From Hygrophila difformis (Eukaryota; Streptophyta; Magnoliopsida; Lamiales; Acanthaceae), in NCBI GenBank assembly GCA_030278955.1, contig JAOANR010000001.1:42496890-42560889 (forward strand): DNA of 64,000 nucleotides, in the 5' to 3' direction. Every line of letters starts with the position of its first letter. The stretch's first letter is position 1. The notes under the pieces were generated by a model that ran no database searches, was not told where the DNA came from, and saw nothing but the letters and a program-made list of their open reading frames with translations. This document shows positions 46,745 to 58,827 of the stretch, one piece after another. Both the position numbers and the translations under genes were made by a program.

Positions 46745-47230
46745 TAAATCAATTCCTACTTAAACGAATTATCCAAATCAAAATAAAATAAAAGAAGAGG
46801 GAGGGAGGGAGAAAATATTAACATAAAAGATAGAAAAATAATTCCGATAGCCTATTTCGTCAAACCAATTAAGTGTTCGACGATTTTAGCTATGTGTGAT
46901 CGTTTGGTTCATCGAACAAGGCGATTGTTCGATGCCCAATACTTAGAAAAATTCTGATTTTCATCAAAATTGTTCAATCACATTTTTGGATTTTATAAAA
47001 TTTAATCTACCATATTTACTTGCATAAATTAGGTCGGATTAATTCTGTTCTTATAAAAGTTATTCCGGATTTTAAATTGCTTTAAATTCCGAGAATACTT
47101 TCAATTAATCGCAGAATCGACCCAACCGGGAACCTGTTTTGGAGCTTTAATTTTCTTTTTGGTGGTCCCACAAATTCCTGCAAGGCAAATACAGAAGAAG
47201 TTATCGGGTTTTCTCAAAAATATCAACATC
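46745..47230 (-). other. Exon-like module of element B
   Basis: In sense, acceptor-like TTTGCCTTGCAG precedes 47177, 54 nt after the hairpin at 47231. The sequence after it matches the post-pol segment of C. No convincing frame. Confidence 0.4.
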
Positions 47231-47264
47231 CTCACATTTAGAGTCTTAGTACTCTAAATGTGAG
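47231..47264. repeat. Intercistronic hairpin, element B copy 2
   Basis: Perfect 14-bp arms CTCACATTTAGAGT and ACTCTAAATGTGAG enclose a 6-nt loop; the best-preserved copy in the window. The sense side continues GATGTTGATATTT. Confidence 0.9.
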
Positions 47265-47941
47265 TTAATTGATTAATACCCAATTTATTTAATAATATTC
47301 ACAAGAGATATAAATATAAATATATATATATATACATATAATTTTGACTTGCAGAAATTTAGGTTGGATTAATTCCGTGCTTGCGAAAATTATTCCGGAT
47401 TTTAAATTTCTTTGAATTCCGGATATAATCTTCGGTCAATTACAGAACTATCCAACCGGGAACCTCTTTAGATGCTCAGTCGGGACAGGGGCGACGGAAA
47501 GTGAGATGATGGCCATGGCTTGTCCGGTGGTGGTGAGCACTTGGTAGTCCGAAGATCTGCTGCTCCATTTGTTGTTTCACCAGTGATGAGGGTTTCCTCA
47601 GCGCAGTGGTGGTGTTGAGGTGGATGAGCGATGGAGCAGCGGTTGAGCTTCGTGGTCCGGATGTGGTGGAGATGACAAACACGTGAGTCTCACGTGTTGT
47701 GCAATTTACAATTGCAAATTAGTGTAGCTCCACTGCTACACTTCTCCATTTTTCTTTGATTTTTTCGTTTAATTAACCTCGATTTTACAATTGGAGAGGT
47801 GTAAAATTAAACGAAAGATCAAAGTAGTGTAGCCCCAATGCTACACTTCCACATTTAACTCCTTACACCATTTTCGATGGCTCCATGATTCCTGCAAGAC
47901 AAAATACCCAATTGGTCAGGTTTTCCCCTCAAATCAACATC
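47265..47941 (-). other. Second exon-like module of element B
   Basis: In sense, acceptor-like TTTTGTCTTGCAG precedes 47891, 51 nt after the hairpin at 47942. It contains an imperfect inverted repeat around TAGTGTAGC / GCTACACT (near 47723 and 47827) and a 68-codon frame (47476-47682) that I do not regard as a supported gene. Confidence 0.4.
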
Positions 47942-47972
47942 CTCACATTTAGAGTCTCAGTACTCTAAATGT
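47942..47972. repeat. Intercistronic hairpin, element B copy 1
   Basis: Arms ACATTTAGAGT (47945-47955) and ACTCTAAATGT (47962-47972). Only about 110 nt separate it from the PBS, so gag-pol has been deleted between PBS and this post-pol module. Confidence 0.8.
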
Positions 47973-48082
47973 TTAATTGATTTGAGGGTACTTCTCTGTT
48001 CTGAAATAAATACACTAAACTAACACTAAACTAACTATGAGTAATCAGGAGTGTAGTTCTCTTAATAAACGACGCTGCATCC

Positions 48083-48100
48083 TCCCCGGCAACGGCGCCA
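48083..48100 (-). promoter_or_regulatory. Primer-binding site of element B (tRNA-Asp)
   Basis: TCCCCGGCAACGGCGCCA directly adjoins the LTR TG at 48101, identical to A and C. Confidence 0.93.
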
Positions 48101-50856
48101 TGAAACTTTTGACAAATTTCACTAACACGAGTATTTTTCAATAAAATATAACAGGTTTGAATTTATTAAATGAAAAGAGTTATGATTCGCGGGAAAGGGG
48201 TTTAAAGATATATTAAGAGTGTTACTCTTTTTTACTCAGGTTGGGTGCTTTAATTTCAAATGGCGCTGCAGTCCTCTCATGTCATGAAACTTTTGATAAG
48301 TCTCATGGTACAACCGGGATAGATTGACCTTCAGCCTGTCACACTGAGGATCCCCGGCATATGTGCCATGATACTTCTCATGATTTCATGTCATGAGATT
48401 ATCTACCATGAAACTTTCGGCAGATTCCCACTACATAAGTATTTTCTGAAAAATCACATTTTTTATTTACTCGTGTTAAGAAACTGTGCCCCCGAAAGCG
48501 CACGGAGTCAAAAATTGCAGTATTTATAGTAAGTACCGGATCGTTCACTGGAGGATGTGCGATGGAAGCAGGGCCCACGCCGTTTACTAAGATTTTCCAC
48601 TCGGTTACTCGATTGAAGTTTGTGTTTGACTATCAACTACTTGACATAATTTAAACTAAGCTCTGAAAGCAATCAAAATAAAGCAGATAAAGTTATTCTA
48701 GAAAGCGAATTAAATTTAATCTAAGAAAGCAATAAAATTGTTCTAAGAAAGCGGTTAAAATTATACTAACCCATCTATCATTAATCTAGGAAAGCAGATT
48801 TAAAGTGTGACAGAAGGGACAGGAAGAAAAGAATAAAGATTGGACAAGATTCAGATGAAACACAATTAAACTTCCATTTTAATACGCAGATCTTAGTTTG
48901 GGATAATCCTTTCAGTTAGCTAATTCTCATGCTCTCTATACCATGTTCCCTTTAACAGACAGGTACTTACAGTAAGAGTTTACATGCTCTTAAGAAAATA
49001 AATTCTAAGATACCACAGACGCATAACCACCCTTGCAATGCATTGCTAAGGTATGTTAATTATATGTGGTGGACAAGCAACACCTGACAAATCATTTATT
49101 GAAGTGTCAAGTACCGTTATCATTCCCCCATGTCACGCCCAAAGATTCTAATTAATCCCTGAACTATCCCTTAACTCTCAGTCCTAGTAGCAGTTACACA
49201 ACTCTCAATACAACCGAGTGACCTCTAAAGAAAGCAGTTAAAAGAAAGCAGTAAAGAAAGCATTTAAAATCCTATCACTCGGAGGTTTCTGAAAGTTTGA
49301 CCCTGGTAGTAAAAGAAAGCCCCCAGTCAGAATGACTGGGTGTGGATCAAGAATTCCCTAATCTCAGTGAACCGCTCGCAGTGTTCACTTCCCTTTGGGT
49401 GGTTATGAGATACAAACTAATGAAACGAACTAATAAATTAGTTCGTTCCGGATGCACTCACTCAGGACTCAAAAATAGGCTTTGGCAGAAGAGGATAGCA
49501 GTTGAAAGAATACTCAACCCTACCTTAGAAAATAACCAAGGCCTGAATGTTGTTCCTCTAGTATTATCTGTCACACCTTATCGGAATCCAAGTGGAATCT
49601 GACCCAGTGCAATATTTAATACAAGATTTCCAACAAACAGCAATTTTGGAAAATAATAAATCTGAAAATCATTCCCTATCAGGTACTAGACTCTCAATAA
49701 GAACACAGACCCTTTCAGTCTAGGTGAGACCTAATCGCTGACTCTGCTTCTAATTTCCCAAAATCAACCCCCAGTCGGATATGAATTAGTCATAACTGTC
49801 GAATTTATCCCTTACTCAGATCCGGATTTGTAAATGAATTTTTGTTGGAAATTTAATATGAGGCATCTGATTAAGATCAAGACTCATGTGTCCAAGGGAA
49901 GGATCCCAAAATAATATTGACCACAATATCTACATAATAATATCATGCATAAATTTATAGAGAAGTGTAAAATTAAATAACCCAAAATATAAGGTGGGTT
50001 TAGACAGAAGTTGACACACAGAGATGAAATAGCCGGGGATGAGAAGAATTTATTTGGCTAAAGAGATGGCAAAATGATTGGGTGGACTGCAAACATCTGC
50101 TGTCCAATTTCCCTCTCATTTGGATGGAATGATTTTTAGACAGTGAATGCCTCAAATGACAGTTGCCGCCGTCATCTCAGACTCCACTATCTGTGAATTT
50201 GGATAAAAACCCACATGTTCTATTACTGCAATAATTATTAGATGGCATTGGCATATATCATCTATCATTACTACAGATCCAGATTCGGGTTTGTAATTAA
50301 GATAAAGAAAATAAAACTGTATCCGGATAGGAGTCAGCTGAGCAGCTATTATAATCCCGGATGGACGAACCGCCAAGGCTTCCGCCGACCACTATTCGGA
50401 TCATGCAAAATAACATCTAATAAGTAATATACAGACCACGAGCTAGTTATCCGTGTGGGAATACCCGCCAACATTAATCTGATATATTCCTTATTAGCTG
50501 TTTCACACATCACGGAAAAGACAAAATAAATAAAAGAAAAATATTTTTGGGTCATCTTGCATGAGAGACATTGGTTTCTCATGCAAGGGTATGGAATTAA
50601 ATCCATAATTACTCTTTATGGCTAAATAATCACTCATTCCATAATTAATTAATTAATCACAGTCCGGGTTATATACTTAGATCATTAGAGTTTAATCATT
50701 TGTAGAAGAATCTTTTAATGGGAAATTGAACAAAGTTCTTTATATCAAATTAATCATGGGTTGAGATCATTGGATTTCAACCTCAAAATATTAATATAAA
50801 GGTTCAATTAATTAATGGAGTGAGATGAAGAATAAAAATTTGGCAAAAAGGTGCCA

Positions 50857-51418
50857 CTTTGTCGCGATGCAGAGTTTGTGTCGCGGAGCGTGGCTCCGCG
50901 ACAAAGGTTTCGCGACAAAGGGGTGGGAAATAAGAGGAATGGATATTTTGAAAATTAGGGTTTGTTTTGTCGCTAAGCAAAAATTTTGTCGCGGAACATG
51001 GTTCCGCGACAAGGGGGTATAGCGACAAAGGGGTTGAAAATTGGTAAGGACATAATTCCTGGTCGCGGAACAAGAATTTTTGTCGCGGAACGTGGTTCCG
51101 CGGCAAAGGTTCCGCGACAGAGTCCTCCCAGAATAAAATTACAAGTATTTGGGTCCTTGGTCGCTAATCAAGGATTTTGTCGCGGAACGTGGTTCCGCGA
51201 CAAGAGTTGCATCGCGACCAAGCGGTTTCAAAATTAATGGCAAGGCATAATTTTCTGTCTCGGAATAAAATTTTGTCGCGGAACGTGGTTCCGCGACAAG
51301 GGTATTCCGCGACAAAAGCCATGCAGACAAAATGCAAGAATTTGGTCCTTTGTCGCTAAACATGGGTTTTGTCGCGGAACGTGGTTCCGCGACAAGACTG
51401 CATCGCGACAAAGGGTTT
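50857..51418. repeat. GTCGCGGAAC palindrome cluster, leader side of 5' LTR B
   Basis: The same array as 41131-41692. One copy has a CGCGAC to CGCGGC change (near 51101). Confidence 0.85.
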
Positions 51419-52118
51419 TAAAGTTTTATAAAATTTTTGGCAGCATAACGCCTAATATTGCATTACATGGGTGTGCGTTGTGATCCGTGGGATCACAACG
51501 GGAAAATTACATTGCAACCCGTGGGGTTACAATGTGATGCAATACAATATAGGAGATGCAATTTTTAAAATAAAAATGCACAAATACTTTAATACTATCC
51601 CTTTCTAGATCTAATGTACTAAAAATAAAAAAAGAAAATAAAACAGAATAGAAAAATCAACTACCTAAAAACTAAACAGAACAAAAGAAAAGAGCAAAAA
51701 ATAAAAAGAAAAATAAAGACTAATCCTAAAACAACTATGCTAACAAAATAAAACCAAAAGTCAAACCTACACTAAATCTATCAAGGGATAGATACAAAGT
51801 GTTTATACATTTTATTAAATAAGAAAAGCAATAAAACCTAACTACAATACCAAAACATGGTTCAAAATACACCCATTAATTAAGTGTTTGAAACCCACAA
51901 ACTACAAAATATAAAACTGGAAAAATAAAAGTGAACACTAGCTACACTAATTTATTACAAAGCATAAATTAAAACTAAGTTAAGATCTACATCTACATTG
52001 CATAAAAATAAACTAAACTACCTACTCTAACATGTTTTTGGAGAGCACAGTGGTGCCTCCAAGAACAGTGAAAATAAACTATAGTGTAGCTAGGTTACTG
52101 TTCAAGGGGGTGGGAGGA

Positions 52119-52128
52119 TATATTTATA
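52119..52128 (-). promoter_or_regulatory. Core promoter of element B (5' LTR)
   Basis: Sense TATAAATATATCC; GGCCTAATGGGCC-type site II motifs directly upstream at about 52142-52164. Confidence 0.72.
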
Positions 52129-52394
52129 AAGAGTAGAATTAGCCCTAGGCCCATTAGGCCCATTGTGTCGCTAAACAATTATGCCTTGTCGCGGAACAAA
52201 TTCTGCTCCAAGACACACTTTTTAGCTCCAGGATGGCGCCCAGGAGGGGCCGGGAGTTGAAGTCCCAGGAGGAAAAGACAAATTGTTTCCACCTGCGGGA
52301 CTTGAGGTCCTGGGAGCTTGGATTGATTTTGGCATGTGGGAATTTGAATTGGAGAGTGGTCACGTGAGCTGTCCCTTTGCTTTAATTTCCTCTG

Positions 52395-52547
52395 TCTGTC
52401 GCGGTCGCGATGCATTTGTCGCGGAACAATGTTCCGCGACAAATTTTATATCTTGCTACTCCTCTCACAGTCTCGGAATAATTTTTTGGGCGCGGAGCAT
52501 TTTTTCTGGGCGCGGAGCATTTGTCGCGGTGTACTACTCCGCGACAA
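52395..52547. promoter_or_regulatory. Palindrome cluster upstream of the 5' LTR B TATA box
   Basis: GTCGCGGTCGCGATGC, TTTGTCGCGGAACAATG with TTCCGCGACAAA, GGGCGCGGAGC twice and TTTGTCGCGG with CTCCGCGACAAAG. The 43732 copy has lost one CpG pair (GGTGGCAATG against GGTCGCGATG). Confidence 0.75.
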
Positions 52548-53925
52548 AGTTTAATTTTCTCTTCCATTGTCTGTCTCGATCCCATCTTTCTTGTTTTCTT
52601 CATTTTTCCTTCTTCTCTTTCCTCTCTCCCCATTTCATTTCCAGTTTTCAAAAATCTCTTTCCTTCTTCTTCAATCAATTTTCTTTCTTCTTCTTCTCAG
52701 TTTTCTTTTTCTTCATTGTTCATCTTCCCAGTCTTCTTCTTCATTTTTCAACCTCCATTTTCGTTCTCTCTTACTGCTTCTTCTTCTTGCTTCCTCGATT
52801 TTTTTCTCAGTTTTCTTCTATTTTTCTATTTTCTGCTTTCTGTGAAGGAGGATGAGGAGACTGAGGTGGAGACGATTGAGGAGGCGTCGGGGATGAAGCA
52901 GCGGCGGCTACGGCGGCTGGAAGCGAGCGGTGGTGGTGGTGCAACGGCGGGCGCTGTCGGAGCGGCGGCAATGGAGGGGGGCTGTCGGAGCTCGGATTCT
53001 GGAAAAGGGCGGAAGTGGTGGCGCTGTTGTTGGAGCTTGGAGTGTGGTCGGCTGTGGTTGAGGATGAATCGGTTGTTTGGAGGCGGTGGAATGGAGGGGA
53101 CTCGGGATGGCTTGGTGGTGGTGGAAGTGGACAGTGGTTGTGGCTTGGGATTTGGGGGAGATGGACGATGGAGGGAGATGATCGGAGGGATGGCCGGAGT
53201 GGGGGATGTGTGGTGGTGGCGAGTGGAGGATGCTGGTCGGAGACGGCCGCCGGCCGGCGGTGGCGGCGCCGGCGGCGGGGGATGGTGTTAGGGTTAGGGT
53301 TAGGTTTAATTTAGGGTTGGGCCAAGGGTGGTATTGGATTGGGCTTTGGTGTATTGGGCTAGGTAAATTGGATTAATTGTATAATGGGCTATGGGTTTGA
53401 TTGGGCTTGAATAATGGGTGGAGTTGGAGACTTGCTGGACTGGATTAATTTGGACTGGACCAATTAATTAATTCTCCTGCAATTTTAATTACAATGGATT
53501 AGTGGACCAATTAATACTTAATTATAGCAGAAAACATAAATAAAATTAAGTAAACATAAAAACTAAAAATATATACAGCAAAATATAAAATATAAAAATA
53601 TAATAATTAAGGATATTTGCTCCACTTGATATTTTGTTTGTATTCCGTTTAATGGATCCATGTTCCACCGAACAGATACTACCAAACCATAATTATCAAA
53701 TGTGGGATTTTTCATATTTTATCATGTTTTGGATTTTTTTAATATAAATATAATGAAAATAACATTATTTTTGTGTTTTTCAATACCAGCTTATTATTTA
53801 TACAAACTTGCATAAATCTGTCAAATTCAACTGCTTTCTTATTAAAATAAGACCGGAATGCGATCAAATGTCCATATTAGACACGGAAATAGATTGAAAA
53901 TAATGGTCAATTTTGGCCATTATCA

Positions 53926-55550
53926 GAGTCCTTAAACTTTGGGACAATCTTGCAAGCTAGATAATTAGCAAAATCTGAAAACCAAGGACAATCAAATTGA
54001 TGCAACTGCAAAGCATACAATTGTTCATCTGGAAATTTATCATTTACAACTTCCTCCTTCTCTGTTTTCTCCTCCAATCTAGAAAGGTGGTCTGCTACTC
54101 CATTATCTTTTCCTTTTCTATCCTTGATAATAATGTCAAATTCTTGTAGAAGTAAAACCCATCTTATCAGCCTCGGTTTGGCTTCTTGCTTTGAGAAAAG
54201 ATATCGTAATGCAGAATGATCTGTGTAAACTATAGTTTGGGCTCCAATAAGATATTGTCTGAACTTATCAAAGGCAAAAACTACAGCATACATTTCCTTT
54301 TCTGTAGTAGTGTAGTTTATCTGGGCATCATTAAGAGTATGGCTAGCATAATAGATAACATGATGTTTGCCTTCTTTGTGTTGCCCCAAAACTGCTCCTA
54401 CTGCATTCTCACTTCCATCGCACATAAGCTCAAAAGGTAGACTCCAATCAGGAGACTGAACTATAGGTGCAGTGATTAATTTCTCCTTCAAAGTCTTAAA
54501 AGCTGTTAAGCAATCTTCATCAAAGCTAAATGTCACATCCTTATGAAGAAGATTACACAAAGGTCTTGCTATCTTAGAAAAGTCCTTAATAAACCTTCTA
54601 TAAAAACCAGCATGACCAAGAAAACTCCTTACTGCCTTAATTGTTTTAGGTGGTGGTAAATTTGCTATTACAGAAACCTTAGCCTTATCTACTTCTATTC
54701 CTGCTTTAGATACTTTGTGTCCTAGGACAATTCCTTCCTGAACCATGAAATGACACTTTTCCCAGTTAAGAACTAAGTTAGTGTCCTCACATCTCTGCAA
54801 AATTTTTGACAAATTTTTTAAAGAATCTCCAAAGTCAGTTCCATGAACAGTAAAATACTTCCTAGAGATCTTGTCTACCCATTCGTCAACCTTGCTTTCA
54901 GGAAAATACTTGAGTAGGAAATTCCTGACTAATTCTGGCCATGTAGCCTTCTGTTGAGCATTTAATGAATCATACCATTCTTTAGCTGAGCCATCCAAAG
55001 AGAATGGAAACATAGCCAACTGAATGGTTTCCCTTGAAGCTCTTCCTTTCTTCACTGTCTTACTTAGTTCAACAAACTTCTTGAGATGTAAATGTGGATC
55101 TTCAGCACTCATTCCATAAAAAGCTCTAGAAGATGCTAGGTTCAATATACCAGGTGGTATATCAACCTCCTCATCCGTCCCAGCCAAATATTGATCGACA
55201 TTAGGTTGCCATGGTTGATATTGCTCTTCTTGAGGGTTTGGAACAGGATTAGCAAAATTTGGTGGAAAATAGTGTTGATGAATAAATTGTGGTGCAGCAG
55301 CTCTTTGTGGTGCTTGAAAAAGTCCTCGAAGTGGAATATTTTGCTGATTATCTGGTTGTCCATTTGGTAAGTTTCCAGGTCCGTCATTCTGTCCATTGTT
55401 AGCCATCCTAGTTATGGTTGAAAGATTTCCTTCTGCAAGATCTCTCTGTCTCCTTCTTGCACTTGCTCTGATCAGCCTTGCTGTTCTCTCAAGTTCACAA
55501 TTAAAAGGAAGCAAAGGCGGTCTTGAAGATCGAGTTATTCTCTCGCTCAT
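53926..55550 (-). pseudogene. gag-pol: Gag/RT/RNase H remnant of element A (in-frame deletion)
   Basis: Starts at ATG 55550. Residues about 1-230 are Athila-type Gag ([43 protein letters not shown]). Just after this, near 54850, the frame jumps to the end of the RT ([19 protein letters not shown]). The rest of Gag including the zinc knuckle, the protease, and the RT fingers and palm with FMDD are missing. The thumb, connection and RNase H ([26 protein letters not shown]) remain, until element B cuts the frame at 53926. AAAATACTT occurs on both sides of the junction area. The reading frame is open across the join. The product would not be an active polymerase. Confidence 0.85.
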
Positions 55551-55671
55551 AAACTGTTGAGGCTTCTCTGTGAACAAAATGAAAGAATTTATGAATTTAT
55601 TATAATGTAAAGTAAATAATTACAATTAAACCAAGAGTATCTACAGTTCTAAAATTCATAACGCTACACCC

Positions 55672-55689
55672 TCCCCGGCAACGGCGCCA
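55672..55689 (-). promoter_or_regulatory. Primer-binding site of element A (tRNA-Asp)
   Basis: TCCCCGGCAACGGCGCCA adjoins the LTR TG at 55690. Gag ATG follows about 120 nt downstream in sense. Confidence 0.93.
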
Positions 55690-58420
55690 TGAAGCTTTGA
55701 GGTAAAACCACACTGCAATGCCCCCCGACAGCCTTTACACTATAATTCCTATAGGGCTGTTAAAAAGCTTGCCTAGTTTTTCCTATCGAAAGCGCACGGT
55801 ATCAAGCTGCAATATTTATTTTTATTGTCGGGATCGTTCAAAAGAGAGTTACACGATAGAAGTGTTTTAATAGAATTATTAGCTTTAGAATCTGTCTCTA
55901 TTCTTAATTTAAGAATGTTGTAATGATGATTACTGAAGAATACTACTGAAATGTAAATGCTTAAAGCTGTAAATGTAGTAAAGAAAACAATTAAAATGAT
56001 GTAGAACATTATGATCTTATTTACGTGTTTGAGATGTTACAGACCAAATCAAATGAAATAGGAATATGATGAGAATATCATACTTCATTGGCTAAAACAT
56101 AATGGAAGTTCATTGAGATAGAAAAATCCTTTACACAACTTAATCAAATCTTCATGTCTTTAATCACTTCCCAAGACAGGTACTTATGATTCAGTGTCAT
56201 GACATTCTAAGCTCTGAAATCATGGAATACTATCATCACAGAATGATCTGTCAGACTCTTTCTGTGATAAAAGCTTTTCAGAATCGTCACTTAATCTTTT
56301 TCTTTCAGACTCAGATTAAGCCTTTGACAACTCGAGGTCACTTCTAAATCATACTATATTCATCTGAACTTGAAGTTGTTCTTTTTATTACCCTGATCAA
56401 ACTGATCTTATGATCCTGTATTGGATGTCCTCTACAACAAATGAAAAAGCTAATATTTAAATCTATCATCCAATGTTTTCATAGGACTTGTTTCTTCAGA
56501 GTAATTCCTGCAAGTATTCATAAGGAATAATAGTCTTGTAAGTATATCAAGATGAAATTGCTATTCAATTTCTTGACTTATCCAGACCACTCAGATTTGT
56601 ATAAATGATTTAGCTCGAGAAATATCTGTAAACAGTTCCAAATATCCGTGATTTGACTCAGGATTAGTAGACTGTAGGAGAAATATTTAATCTCCTACTC
56701 ATAGCATATAGTGATAACTATAATACCATGAACCCCGGAAATTAATCTTCCTGATACTCTACTAATTTTTAGGACAAAAGATGGTTTTTGAAACATCTTT
56801 CCCTTTTAAACGACAGGTACTAAATGCCCAACTGAAGAACAAGTTCGTTCTTTATCAGTCCTGAGCAAATAATGATTGAGAAAACCTATATCATCATCTC
56901 TCTCAGCGTACCAGTGTAAATAGTAATACGTATTGCACATATGAATTGTGAATTTGTAATCATGAAGTAAGATTACTCATCATATACTGGGAAATATCCC
57001 AAAATATTATATGTATATGTAGTATTATATGTATAAAGAGACGTTGAGGGTTCTGAATCCTCTTAATCAAAAGATAAGGATGCTTCCAAAATATACATTG
57101 GAAACTAGACAGAATTAGGAAATAACTTCCCCAAGAAAAAGGATTTGAGAAATAACTCTGCAAAATAAGTGTCCAAGATAGCTCGCAGTAACTATTTTGG
57201 GTTTCAAACTATGAACATTCCAATTTTCTGCACGCTATGTCTGTACAGCATGGAGGGAGCTAATATTCAAAGAATGTTCCCCAGATTTTGTTTATACAAA
57301 GAACTGAATGCCTCGCGATAGTTTCTGTAAGAATGCGGCGATGTACTCAATTCCTACTTATAGATAGGGGTTATATACGTATAAGAAGTAAAAGTAAATA
57401 ATTGATACCCTGTAAAATGGACATCAAATCTATTGTCATTATAGGTTGGTCCTCTCGCTTTGTCAGATTAACATCGCGTGAGTATTTGAATAGCCTTTTG
57501 TCACAATAGATCTATCTGGATATTTCCTCGCATCATCTTTTAGGATGAAGCGAGGGTTTACCCTTATTCGAAGTAAATGATCAGAATTTATAACTGTCAT
57601 AACTACCTTCTGGAATTTCCGTTTAGAAAATTATGAACATAGAATCTTTTGCATCCAAATTCATGAACTCAAAGCTATTGATTCTTAAAGATTATCAAAC
57701 GATGATTAACACTGCGTGGGTCTCTAGGAACCTTTCAGAGTTCTGAACATTAAACACTATGATTCTCGTCTGTAAACATAATATTGACAGAAAATCGAGT
57801 GAATTCATAATTCTGCCAGATCATACCTAACTCGGTTACAATATTCAAATTTCTTACGGAATTGGAACGAACAATTTACGAATTAAAAATGTGGAAGTGT
57901 TATGATCTTCGAAAATCGAATTAAGGATATGATGCGAAATTCAGATTGAATAATGAAATTAAGGTTTATATTCTACTGAAACAGAATTACGAAATAGAAA
58001 TAGAAACCAGAAAGATAAGAAATTCACAATCTGATAACCGATCATTCTTCTTGTATCTCAAATAACAAAGAATTAAAAACGAATACACCTGGAAATCTGA
58101 TTGCTATCAGAATAATGCAAAGATGAGCGAACGAGTCGGAGTTTAGATGATGATCGTCATGATGGATGAACAAGCGATCCGAAAGCAACTCTCCTCCCAG
58201 GGTATCCTCAAGCTAATCTAACAGCTAATCTTAAAGGAATCTACTACGAAATCGAATTACAATTCTACGAAATCAAATTACAAATCTGAAGAACATCAAA
58301 GTAAATTGCAGAGAAAATTAAATCCTAACCTACCTACTAAATTCTAAAAAGTGGACTGGAGAGTAAAATCGAGCTATTCTCTTCAATCTCCCGCCTGCTG
58401 AGCTGATTCCCCCAAGGGTC

Positions 58421-58429
58421 TTATTTATA
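58421..58429 (-). promoter_or_regulatory. Core promoter of element A (5' LTR)
   Basis: Sense CATCTATAAATAAGACCC, followed in sense by a GGGGGAATCAGC leader. Palindrome cluster 58463-58827 is directly upstream. Confidence 0.72.
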
Positions 58430-58462
58430 GATGGGTGTTGTAACTGCTTGAGCCTTGGATGA

Positions 58463-58827
58463 TAACCGCTCGCATTAGAATAACTCTCCTCTCGCTTTGT
58501 CCAGTTCCTTCAAAGCGAGAGTTCAGAAACTTAATCATCTTTCTCAACAAGGCGAGGTCTTTTAATTTCTCCAGAGAATTTGCTTCTCGCCATGATGAAT
58601 AAAGCTTTCTGTCTTGCATAAATTTTCTTTCCTCGCGATGTCAAACAATCATCGCGTGGACTTCAGCATCTGCACATTTTCCTTGAATCTTTTCCTGATT
58701 TCGGAAACAAGCCCTCGCACCATTCCTTTTCTTTCGTCGCTATGTCCTTTCCATTTCCTGCTGTTTTCCAGCTTAACTTCCTGATGCATGACAAAGCGTG
58801 GATCAGTTCAATAGAAACACCGCGTGC
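58463..58827. promoter_or_regulatory. CG palindrome cluster upstream of the 5' LTR A TATA box
   Basis: The same motifs as 4047-4411, including TCTCGCTTTG with CAAAGCGAGA and CCTCGCGATG with CATCGCGTGG. Confidence 0.65.

Larger units (their letters stand above)
38375..53925 (-). mobile_element. Element B: non-autonomous Athila-type LTR element
   Basis: TG...CA ends and perfect duplication GAGTC (38370-38374 and 53926-53930). Left LTR 6885 bp (38375-45259) because it contains a 1052-bp DNA element; right LTR 5825 bp (48101-53925). The internal region is only 2.8 kb (45260-48100) and has no gag, pol or F-box frame. It keeps a tRNA-Asp PBS, the PPT region, a C-like 3' noncoding region and three hairpins. 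LTR ends (TGAAACTTTTGACAA, and TGATAATGG in sense) match element C, so C-type proteins probably mobilise it. About 25 LTR base differences by eye. It interrupts element A's pol gene. Confidence 0.93.
48101..53925 (-). repeat. 5' LTR of element B
   Basis: 5825 bp, without the Mutator-like insertion, so it shows the empty site. TATA at 52119-52128, palindromes at 50857-51418 (leader side), 52164-52196 and 52395-52547 (upstream side), GC-rich block 52855-53290. Confidence 0.95.

Noticed and set aside
53015..53314. Gly/Trp-rich plus-strand frames in LTR B
   Set aside because: Low-complexity GC-rich translation; a one-base difference between the two LTRs shifts the longer frame.
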